From the NCBI GenBank assembly GCA_965661005.1, contig CBFICB010000006.1:1-64000 (forward strand): a DNA stretch of 64,000 nucleotides, read 5' to 3'. The notes beneath the pieces were generated by a model. It was given only the letters and a program-made list of their open reading frames with translations. It searched no databases and was not told the origin of the DNA. The stretch comes from UBA5109 sp965661005 (GTDB lineage: Bacteria; Pseudomonadota; Gammaproteobacteria; Pseudomonadales; Pseudohongiellaceae). Shown here piece by piece: positions 45,622-53,427 of this stretch. Position numbers and translations under genes: made by a program. Within the stretch, counting starts at the first letter, position 1, and each line of letters opens with the position of its first letter.

Positions 45622-46455
45622 ATGCGAATTAAGTTTCAGACAATGTTTTCTCACTTTTTTTTCAGAAAGGTATTCAGCTTTTGTATCTCTGGTGCACTTA
45701 TAGTCCTCCCTTTTAATGCTCAATCGCAAAACGAATCTATCTATCAGCAATTCGCCCCCATTGAACTTACTGGCACATGGGTTTCAGTCGTTACCGAAGA
45801 CTGGCATATGCGCATGGTTACGCCGCCTGTGGGAAATTTTGATGGCCTCCCCCTGACACAAAGGGCACAAGAAACTGCACGTTCTGTAGATTTGGAGCAA
45901 ATTGAAAACAGTGGCCAGGCTTGTCAGGCTTATGGTGCTGGCAGAATAATGCGTGAACCCGGCCGACTTAGAATTAGCTGGACAGATGGTGATACTTTAA
46001 GAATAGACACTGACGCCGGTGAGCAGATACGTTTATTACATTTCGACAATATTCCTGCTTCTGGCACACCAAGCCTGCAAGGACAGTCAATTGCACAGTG
46101 GCAATATGCCGGCGGTTTTGACCCCGAAAGGGCATTACTGAATCCTGGACAGGTAGGAAGTGGTTTCACACAACAACCTGCTCCAGTGTTGGAGCCCGCT
46201 GGCGGCAAACTCTATGTAGAAACCAGCAATTTAAGCCCTGGCATGTTGCGCAAGAATGGCGTTCCTTATAGCGAGGAGACCTCTATTGAAGAATATTTCA
46301 ACACCCTCACTGAGCCTGATGGGACAGAATGGCTAATTGTAACGACGATTGTGCGTGACCCTGTCAATCTATTAGTTGAATACATCACCAGCTCAAACTT
46401 TCAGCGTGAAGTTGATGATTCAAAGTGGGATCCTAGGCCCTGCAGTTTGTTCTAG
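45622..46455 (+). CDS. Exported protein related to the WMDGR family (copy B)
   Basis: A 277-residue protein with signal peptide (residues 1-35, NAQSQ-N). After ELTGTWVSVVTEDWHMRMVTP it has GLPLTQRAQETARSVD, a Cys segment GQACQAYGAG, LYVETSNLSPGMLRKNGVPYSEETSIEEYF and a closing VRDPVNLLVEY. These line up with copy A and copy C: a T-x-x-L stretch, then [RK]-x-G-x-P-x-S-[DE], then a hydrophobic strand and DPxxL. No enzyme signature is visible. Last gene of the four-gene operon, convergent with the Sel1-repeat gene (6 bp). Confidence 0.68.
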   Translation: MRIKFQTMFSHFFFRKVFSFCISGALIVLPFNAQSQNESIYQQFAPIELTGTWVSVVTEDWHMRMVTPPVGNFDGLPLTQRAQETARSVDLEQIENSGQACQAYGAGRIMREPGRLRISWTDGDTLRIDTDAGEQIRLLHFDNIPASGTPSLQGQSIAQWQYAGGFDPERALLNPGQVGSGFTQQPAPVLEPAGGKLYVETSNLSPGMLRKNGVPYSEETSIEEYFNTLTEPDGTEWLIVTTIVRDPVNLLVEYITSSNFQREVDDSKWDPRPCSLF

Positions 46456-46461
46456 AATAAA

Positions 46462-48186
46462 TTAGCAATCACTGAAATTGCTGGCGGTGCATGCTCGAGC
46501 TCTTGCTTGAGTATTCGATATTTCTTCTTCGTTTAATTCCTGTTCAAGAGCCTGAACATAAATGCCAGCCTGGGCGTATGCTTGTTCGGCTGCCAGCCAT
46601 GCCCACATATAAGCTGTCGGCAATGAGGCTTCTTCTACGCCCAAACCATTCACATACATAACTGCCAAATTAGCCTGCGCAGGAGCATAACCCAAAGTTG
46701 CAGCAGACCTGTAAAAAGATACTGCTTCTTGATGGTCCTGATCGGCTCCTTCTCCATTGCTGTACATAATGCCAAGATTAAACATTGCCTGAACATTATT
46801 TTGCTCAGCCGCCAAACGGTAATACCGAACCGTTTCAGCCAGGTTTTGTTCAACACCAAGGCCGTTAGAATATAACCAGCCGAGATTTAATAGAGCTTGG
46901 GGATGATCCTGTTCAGCTGCAAGACTATACAAGCTAATGGCTTGATCAATATCCTGCTCTACTCCCTCCCCATTAATATACATAACAGCGAGATTGGTTT
47001 GTGCTTCTGGGTTCTGCTGCTCAGCTGCCAAACTATAATACCGAGCTGCTTCTTCATAGTTCTGAGGAACACCGACACCTAAATAGAGCTTATTGGCTAA
47101 GGCTACTTGAGCCTGAACAAAGTCTTGCTGGGCAGCAAGTTGATACAAACTGGCAGCAATAGTGGAGTTTTGAGGAAAACCCTGTCCCGTGTCATATTTT
47201 ACTCCAAGCGTAAATTGAGCTTCAGCGCTACCAAAATCAGCTGCTCTTTCATAAAACCTTAAAGCTTGATCATAGTTTTCATCTACGCCATAACCGTATT
47301 CAAATAAAACTCCCAACATATAAATAGCTTCATCATCACTTTTATCAGCCGCTTCAGTAAAAAGGCTTCTAGCCAGATCATAATCCTGTGGGACCACGGC
47401 TCCTTCCAGATAGATATTACCTAAATAGACTTGAGCTGGTGCATAATCCTGCTCAGCAGCCAACTCATACAGTTCTATCGCTTTATCAAAACTCTGATCT
47501 ACACCCTGCCCGATATAATATTGATTACCCAGATTAACCTGAGCTGGCGCATAGCCCTGTGCAGATGCTTGTTGATATAAGCGAACAGCTTCATCCAAAT
47601 CGAATTCCACTCCTTGGCCTGTCAAATAAAGATTACCCAATGCCACTAAAGCCTGCTCATCTCCCAAATCTGCTGCGCTTGTATAAAAATTTACTGCTTG
47701 ATCAAGATCTGTATCAACTCCCTGCCCATTAAAGTACATATTGCCAAGTTTCATATGGGCAGGAGCGTAATCTTGTTCGGCGGCTTGCTGGTATAGGCGA
47801 TATGCCTCATCGGGGTTTGGAATTCCATCTAATCCAGCAAAATACCTATCCCCTATTGCCACAAGAGCCTCGGCATTACCTACATCGGCTGCCAACTGAA
47901 ATAATCTGCTAGCCTCTACAACATTTTCATCAACGCCTTCTCCATTGTCATACATGCTGCCAAGCCTGACCTGAGCTTCAATATTGCCTTGATTTGCCAA
48001 CTCAGTAAATTGTATAAGCGCTGTTGCAAAATCACCGGATTCATATGCCGATAATGCAGCCTCTAGATCAGATTCAGCCGCATAAGCGCCAAATGACAAC
48101 ATTGAAAAGCCAATAAGCAATCTCAGGCGTCTATGAGCTAGAAAGCTGGTGCGGTAAAAAAAACTTAGTGGGGAATTTTTATTCAC
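46462..48186 (-). CDS. Exported Sel1-repeat protein, 13 repeats
   Basis: A 574-residue protein built almost entirely of Sel1-like (SLR) repeats of about 36 residues. I count 13 copies of the [AS]xxxLGxxYxxGxGV element between about residues 65 and 530. An N-terminal signal peptide ends near AYAA-E (about residue 38). SLR proteins act as protein-binding scaffolds, often in envelope or secretion contexts. The start is GTG at 48186; the N-terminus before the hydrophobic core is long and Arg-rich. The C-terminus has two Cys (RACTASNFSDC). It shares strand with the DUF6152 gene, separated by a terminator. Confidence 0.85.
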   Translation of the reverse strand: MNKNSPLSFFYRTSFLAHRRLRLLIGFSMLSFGAYAAESDLEAALSAYESGDFATALIQFTELANQGNIEAQVRLGSMYDNGEGVDENVVEASRLFQLAADVGNAEALVAIGDRYFAGLDGIPNPDEAYRLYQQAAEQDYAPAHMKLGNMYFNGQGVDTDLDQAVNFYTSAADLGDEQALVALGNLYLTGQGVEFDLDEAVRLYQQASAQGYAPAQVNLGNQYYIGQGVDQSFDKAIELYELAAEQDYAPAQVYLGNIYLEGAVVPQDYDLARSLFTEAADKSDDEAIYMLGVLFEYGYGVDENYDQALRFYERAADFGSAEAQFTLGVKYDTGQGFPQNSTIAASLYQLAAQQDFVQAQVALANKLYLGVGVPQNYEEAARYYSLAAEQQNPEAQTNLAVMYINGEGVEQDIDQAISLYSLAAEQDHPQALLNLGWLYSNGLGVEQNLAETVRYYRLAAEQNNVQAMFNLGIMYSNGEGADQDHQEAVSFYRSAATLGYAPAQANLAVMYVNGLGVEEASLPTAYMWAWLAAEQAYAQAGIYVQALEQELNEEEISNTQARARACTASNFSDC

Positions 48187-48330
48187 AATTATTTTTATAT
48201 TGTCGTCAATTAAAAACCTGAAGCTAGAATTTTTATCAGCTCCTGTCTGAATTTATGCTTTTTTACACACTGGTGCAATTGTCAGCGCTGGAAAATATGA
48301 ATTTTTTCCTTAATAGATTTTAGCAAACCA

Positions 48331-48362
48331 AAAAAAAGACCAGCACTAGGCTGGTCTTTTTT
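48331..48362. terminator. Bidirectional-looking terminator downstream of DUF6152 gene
   Basis: GACCAGC (48338-48344) pairs with GCTGGTC (48350-48356), extended by an A-run on the left and a T-run on the right. Read on the minus strand it ends the DUF6152 transcript 18 bp after its stop. Confidence 0.8.
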
Positions 48363-48379
48363 AGTGCTTTGACTAGTGT

Positions 48380-48775
48380 TTATTCGTCAGCAGGATTAAT
48401 AGCAAAACCATTCAAAGGGTTCATAGTTTCACCATTAACAACAGCATCAAACCATGCCGCTGCAGGACGTCCATCGCTTAGTGGGTTACCACGAATAGTT
48501 ATAGGTGTACCTGGTGGCAGATCACTACGCCTGATACCTGCTCTTAACAATGAACTTGGACCTTCAGCTTCGAAACCCCAGGTTGTTACTGAACCATCCT
48601 CATTGGTGACATCAATAATCAGCCATGAGTGTGGGTTAGTATATTGAAACTGCTTCACTACGCCGCTAACTTCAATCAGCTGAGTGTAGTCAAACATCGC
48701 TCCAGAGTGATGCGCAAAGCTTGGGAAACTCAGAAAAGACAGGAGAGCAAGTCCTGTAATTAAATGTTTTTTCAT
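48380..48775 (-). CDS. DUF6152 family periplasmic protein
   Basis: A 131-residue exported protein. The ATG at 48775 follows a strong GAGGAG Shine-Dalgarno sequence and gives MKKHLITGLALLSFLSFPSFA-HHSG; the frame continues upstream to 48802. The mature protein starts with HHSGAMFDYTQLIEVSGVVKQF and has YTNPHSWLIIDV, the hallmark of DUF6152, a family of unknown function common in secreted-protein clusters of Proteobacteria. The N-terminal HH after cleavage could bind a metal; that is inference. It probably shares a transcript with 48825-49757 (49 bp apart). Confidence 0.83.
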   Translation of the reverse strand: MKKHLITGLALLSFLSFPSFAHHSGAMFDYTQLIEVSGVVKQFQYTNPHSWLIIDVTNEDGSVTTWGFEAEGPSSLLRAGIRRSDLPPGTPITIRGNPLSDGRPAAAWFDAVVNGETMNPLNGFAINPADE

Positions 48776-48824
48776 AATCTTTCTCCTCAATATCGATATC
48801 AATTTTTATATTTGTTACTGGATA

Positions 48825-49757
48825 TTATAAACCATCTAGAAAATCAAATTCCGAAAATTGGCTAGTGCCATCTTCAAGAATAATAATTTCGTTATTTACA
48901 TTCTCGCCACACCACCAATACCGAATTCTCAGTAAGGTGTCGTCATTTTCGAGCTCAATCCAGCTTTGACGTGAGTACCAAGGCTCTGTCAAATTGACCG
49001 GATCAAAAACCCAGAAGTCAGCTTCAAGTAAAATACCACTGATCTTGCGCCAGCGTTCTACTACTTCTACTTGATCTGAATAATCAGGCTGTGTTCCACG
49101 CTGGTATTGCCCTGCATTAAGATAGGTTGTGTGAGTGACCAATATATCGTCATCCCAAAAACCAATGGTATCGCCATTCCATGTTGAATAAGCATCTTCC
49201 GGTGCTGTATGTGCTCGGCCATCGGTATAGACTCGGCGCACATCATTTACCATCTCATTAATTAACCATGTCTGGTCAGGAGTGACAATAAATTCATGTA
49301 AAAAAGGTTCACTCGCCCAGCGAGGGTGGCCTGGTGGACGGCAATCTGAAATTGGATCATATTCACCGCCAGTAGCAGTAATTTGATCTATTTTTACCTG
49401 CCTTGCTGCCATACCAGCTTCTGTTAATTGGGCAGTAGTTTGATCGGCAGGGATATCGGGGTCAAAAGACAGGCCGCCCCTAGTTCTAGTATAAATACCC
49501 GACCAGTCAAATTCCGGACGAGCCATATCTTCCCAGCTTAACTGATCACCGCCACCAGCCTGTTGTTCCAGATACTGGTACATTTCAAAAGCGGTATCAA
49601 ACTCTTCACCAAATGCTTGCAAGCGCTGTTTGTTGTTTTGCCATTGGGCATCGCCTTCACCATAATCAAGCCATCCCACAAAATCCTGCGCCAAAGCCGT
49701 CAATGGGGAGGATAGGGCCAGCGTGAAAGCTGTTGCTTTAAATATTGATCTTTTCAT
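48825..49757 (-). CDS. Exported protein related to the WMDGR family (copy C)
   Basis: A 310-residue protein with signal peptide (LTALAQ-D, about residue 24) and a GGAGTTG Shine-Dalgarno sequence. Segments DWSGIYTRTRGGLSFDP, LTEAGMAAR, the Cys motif ISDCRPPGHPRW, VYTDGRAHTAPEDAYSTWNGDTIGFW, VTHTTYLNAGQYQRG, YSDQVEVVERW and FDPVNLTEPW parallel copies A and B. This suggests three divergent paralogues in one cluster. Cys residues at both ends (SDC..., WWCGENV) may pair. Function unknown. It is first of a probable two-gene transcript with the DUF6152 gene. Confidence 0.7.
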   Translation of the reverse strand: MKRSIFKATAFTLALSSPLTALAQDFVGWLDYGEGDAQWQNNKQRLQAFGEEFDTAFEMYQYLEQQAGGGDQLSWEDMARPEFDWSGIYTRTRGGLSFDPDIPADQTTAQLTEAGMAARQVKIDQITATGGEYDPISDCRPPGHPRWASEPFLHEFIVTPDQTWLINEMVNDVRRVYTDGRAHTAPEDAYSTWNGDTIGFWDDDILVTHTTYLNAGQYQRGTQPDYSDQVEVVERWRKISGILLEADFWVFDPVNLTEPWYSRQSWIELENDDTLLRIRYWWCGENVNNEIIILEDGTSQFSEFDFLDGL

Positions 49758-50070
49758 TTTTTTTCAACTCCAACTAAATATTCCCTTTTTATAACAGCCA
49801 CCTAGTATATAAACGATTACTCGAAAGTGCCACCAATCAATTGAGAAAATCATTATGCATATAGAATGACCAAGGTTAATTTTATTCTGATTGCTAATCC
49901 CTATAGCGCCTGCTAAAAAGCGGCATAAAATAAGGAAAACCATTCAAATACTATAGACCTCCCAGGAAAACAGGATTATTCTGCCTCCACAGAGCGTTTG
50001 TAAAACGCATATGAAAGAAATGTAACTATTTTTGCAGTTAGTTACCTTGAGAGACTGGGGCTAACATCCA
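49758..50070. other. Divergent intergenic region without a gene
   Basis: AT-rich spacer between copy C (minus) and the first TPR/TonB-C protein (plus). No coding frame is convincing. TTGAGA (49841-49846) and TAGAAT (49862-49867) are promoter-like but only 15 bp apart. I see no hairpin with a T-run. Confidence 0.55.
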
Positions 50071-51636
50071 ATGGGGAAATTATTTCGTCCCTCAATATAC
50101 ATGGCCAGCAAGGCATCACTCAAATTAGTCATCATCTTCTTGATGGGGCTGTCTGCTGCCGCGACATATTCTCAAGCTTTATTTGACCCTTCCAATCTGA
50201 TTTTTGAAATCAGATTACCAACGGATAGCTTAATACCCCTTCCATCTAACGAAGAAATTTACAGTGAAGAAAATATTAATCTGCTTCGAACAATAGAACG
50301 CTATAAAGATGCCATCAATAATATTCAACTGAACACCAGTGACCCTTATGACTTTGAATTACTTGAGGAGTTTACTGGGCTGGGAGATGCATATAGATCT
50401 CTTGGACAACATGAAGAAGCCATCAGTCATTATGATAGCGCCATCCAAATTAACAAAATTCAGGGAGGCCTCTATAACTTAAATCAACTACCGCTGCTTG
50501 AAAAAATTATTCAAAGCTATCTGGCGCTAGGTGATTTGGAAAATGCAGGTCTATGGCATGAATACAGTCACTATCTTCACCTGGAAAATTATAGTGCAGC
50601 CGACCCTGAAATGGTGAATGCAACATTTGCGCTGACAAAATGGTATATCGCTAATTTTTTTAGAAGCAACTTTCAAAGCCCTCGGCAAAATTTACAAATG
50701 GTAATGAATCAGACTTCAAGACCAACCAGGGCCACGTCTGAAATGATTGATGATAATTCTGCAATTAATAGATTCATGTCTAATCCAAACAACGCCCAGT
50801 TTGAAAACATTTTGAATGGCAATATCAGAGACATAGGTCCAAGAGATATAGAGCACCCTCTGTTATTGAAAGTAGGCAGTATATATGAAGACCTTCAATA
50901 TAATATCTATGCTGCTGAACAGCCCGACGTGGGATCGATTGTGCAAACTGCCCGCCGTATTGCTGAATTATCATTTATCACCAAACAAGAAATGGATTTT
51001 GAAAGGCAGAACCCTAATTCTAATTGGAATTATGCTAATTCGAGAGTGCGGGCTTACAGGAACTCTCAGCAAAGACTGAATCAAAGTTATGATAGCGGCA
51101 AAAATGCTCTGGAATATGTTATTACCTTATTGAAAGCCGTCGAAGCACGCCCCGAATTCTTGGCATCTGCTTTAATAGAATTAGGTGACTGGCACCTCGC
51201 TTATGGCAAGATTCCTTCGGCGCAAAACACCTATCAGGAAGCCTATGCAGTAATGCAAGATGAAATGAGCATGTCAGTTGAAGCTGTTAATCAAGTTTTT
51301 AACAGCCCTCTGCCCCTGCAAATTCCTCGTATGGCAACTCATATGTTCACGAGAAGAAGTGCTGGCATTTCAGAAGATGCCACTTTGAATTATCAAGGTT
51401 ATGTAGATGTAAGCTTTACCATTGATAATCAAGGCAATGCTGATGATATTGTATTTCTCGCAAGCAGCATGGATGACTATCAAGATGAAGAAGACGCCTT
51501 GCAAGAAATCTGGAGCATACAAAGCTTGATTCAATCCAAGCTCAAGCTGGCAAAATTTAGACCCCATTTTAATAACCAAACCCTGATGGGCCAGGGGCAA
51601 GTCAATCTTCGCTATTATTATGCTTATGGAGAGTGA
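50071..51636 (+). CDS. Exported TPR protein with C-terminal TonB-C-like domain (copy 1)
   Basis: A 521-residue protein with a signal peptide (hydrophobic core LVIIFLMGLSAAATYSQA, residues 21-38). TPR-like helices include YRSLGQHEEAISHYDSAIQI (about 117-136) and LGDWHLAYGKIPSAQNTYQEAY (about 370-390). The last 80 residues (GYVDVSFTIDNQGNADDIVF ... KLAKFRPHF ... VNLRYYYAYG) resemble the TonB C-terminal domain. Unlike TonB there is no proline-rich arm, and the leader looks cleavable. It is followed by a paralogue of the same build. Function unknown; a periplasmic partner for an outer-membrane protein is one reading. Confidence 0.72.
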   Translation: MGKLFRPSIYMASKASLKLVIIFLMGLSAAATYSQALFDPSNLIFEIRLPTDSLIPLPSNEEIYSEENINLLRTIERYKDAINNIQLNTSDPYDFELLEEFTGLGDAYRSLGQHEEAISHYDSAIQINKIQGGLYNLNQLPLLEKIIQSYLALGDLENAGLWHEYSHYLHLENYSAADPEMVNATFALTKWYIANFFRSNFQSPRQNLQMVMNQTSRPTRATSEMIDDNSAINRFMSNPNNAQFENILNGNIRDIGPRDIEHPLLLKVGSIYEDLQYNIYAAEQPDVGSIVQTARRIAELSFITKQEMDFERQNPNSNWNYANSRVRAYRNSQQRLNQSYDSGKNALEYVITLLKAVEARPEFLASALIELGDWHLAYGKIPSAQNTYQEAYAVMQDEMSMSVEAVNQVFNSPLPLQIPRMATHMFTRRSAGISEDATLNYQGYVDVSFTIDNQGNADDIVFLASSMDDYQDEEDALQEIWSIQSLIQSKLKLAKFRPHFNNQTLMGQGQVNLRYYYAYGE

Positions 51637-51789
51637 TGAATAACTATCGGGATATTTTCCAGAATTTATTTTATCCATATGTACCTATCTACACAGGTAT
51701 AGGATAGGTATAGGAATTTTTAATATGAATTTCTCTCAGCAAGAATACTGAGCTGATTACAAACAATAATTAAAAATAAAAAACTCAAT

Positions 51790-53295
51790 ATGAAAAATTC
51801 CAAAGCCCGACAAAATAAAAAAGCTCCTCTATATTGTGTGTGCATTATTTTTAATTTCTTTGTGTGCAGCTCAGGTCATGCGCAAAATATTGAATTAGCT
51901 AACCTCTTTTTTACACCTGTCCCTCTGGATCAAGCTGATCAAATAACACTTAACGCTGGCGGTATATCAGAGGGTGACAGACAATCTGCCATTGAGGCGA
52001 TCCCCAGATTTCAATCAGAAATAAGTGCTTTGGAAGAGTCCAACCCCAATGACCCAGAATTGATAACACAACTCAACACCCTTGGATTAGCTCAACAATT
52101 CATTGATCAGCATGAAGATGCCATAGCAACTTTTGATAAGGCAGCAGCTATTGCCGTGAGTATTTATGGTGAAGATAGTCTACAGCAAGCCCCCATGCTT
52201 GAGCAGTCTATCCTTAGTCATTTGAAGTTGAACAATCTATCTGAAATAACTGAAATTGAAGAATTCCTCTATGAACTCAGATCTGAACAATTTGCCTCTG
52301 ATTCCCCCGAAATGTATTCCGCTATGACAAATCTGGCGAACTGGTATAGCTCTGCTTATTTCAGAGATGGCTATTTCTCTCAGAACCCAGGATTTATTCC
52401 GCGCCTGACATCCTCTCAACGAGCCCGTCGGCAAGTCGGAGTTGGAACTGGAACAACTGATGTCGACAATAGCAATATTAGTAATCGCGGTAATATGCTT
52501 GAAGCGATAGGCAATGGTGATGTCCGCGACGTCAACATCAATGATGTTATTGATATACGTTTACGTAAACTTGAAAATTTATATGAGCAATACCAGACCA
52601 GTTATAGCAGTAACACTACTCTTAGCATGGTAGTAGATGTAGCAAGAAGAATTGCACGACTGTCTTACCATGCCGAACAAGAAATGAATTATGAAAGAGA
52701 ACAGAACGTGTTCAACCCGAACTATAACAATTCACGTGAAGAAGCCATACGTAATTCAGAACAGCGCCGTGATGAAAGTTACACTGTGGGTAAAGCTGCT
52801 CTGGAATATGTCTTCAACCTGATACAGACAGCTGAAGGAGTTGGAGCTGAGCAAGAGGCATTGGCCTTGTTTGATTTAGGCGACTGGGAATTAGCATATG
52901 GCAGGATTGAGCCCGCAGGAGAAGCCTATCAGTCAGCCTATCAAGTCTTACGCAACGAGGGTTTTAACGATGCCAGCATTGATGCTGCGGTAGCTCCAGT
53001 TGCTCCTGTGGCGATACCTCGAATAGCGGCATTCCCTGCCACACTCCAAACATCTGGTAGCATGGGGCTTATCCAAAATCCGAATTACCTGGGTTATATC
53101 GATATCAGTTTCTCTATAGACGAGTTAGGAAATGCCAGCGATATGACAATCTTAAGTAGTAGTGGAAATGATGACTCAAGAATTCAAAATTTTCTTGAAA
53201 GACAAATTGAATTAACTAAATTCAGACCTTTGTTAATATCTGGAGAGTTGACGCCTCTAGAACCTATAGAATATCGATACTATTATTCATATTAA
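51790..53295 (+). CDS. Exported TPR protein with C-terminal TonB-C-like domain (copy 2)
   Basis: Paralogue of the preceding gene over its whole length (501 residues). Shared landmarks are the QHEDAIATFDKAA TPR, NGDVRDVNINDVIDIRLRK against NGNIRDIGPRDIEHPLLLK, RRIARLSYHAEQEMNYERE, LGDWELAYGRIEPAGEAYQSAY, and a final GYIDISFSIDELGNASDM ... LTKFRPL ... EYRYYYSY. A signal peptide ends near GHAQ. It looks like tandem duplication followed by divergence; the 153-bp gap between the copies holds no gene. Confidence 0.72.
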   Translation: MKNSKARQNKKAPLYCVCIIFNFFVCSSGHAQNIELANLFFTPVPLDQADQITLNAGGISEGDRQSAIEAIPRFQSEISALEESNPNDPELITQLNTLGLAQQFIDQHEDAIATFDKAAAIAVSIYGEDSLQQAPMLEQSILSHLKLNNLSEITEIEEFLYELRSEQFASDSPEMYSAMTNLANWYSSAYFRDGYFSQNPGFIPRLTSSQRARRQVGVGTGTTDVDNSNISNRGNMLEAIGNGDVRDVNINDVIDIRLRKLENLYEQYQTSYSSNTTLSMVVDVARRIARLSYHAEQEMNYEREQNVFNPNYNNSREEAIRNSEQRRDESYTVGKAALEYVFNLIQTAEGVGAEQEALALFDLGDWELAYGRIEPAGEAYQSAYQVLRNEGFNDASIDAAVAPVAPVAIPRIAAFPATLQTSGSMGLIQNPNYLGYIDISFSIDELGNASDMTILSSSGNDDSRIQNFLERQIELTKFRPLLISGELTPLEPIEYRYYYSY

Positions 53296-53427
53296 TCTCC
53301 TATAGATTAATCTCTTATAGATAGGGAGTTCCAGAAAGTGATATAACTGACTTACTATCAGGTGTCGTCTTTAACAAACACATGCTTTAAATTTTAATGA
53401 GTTTTATACAAATCCAAATGGGTGCTT

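Noticed and set aside
46462..48186. CRISPR-like or satellite repeats
   Set aside because: The roughly 108-bp periodicity is the coding pattern of Sel1 repeats in one long open frame, not a nucleotide array.
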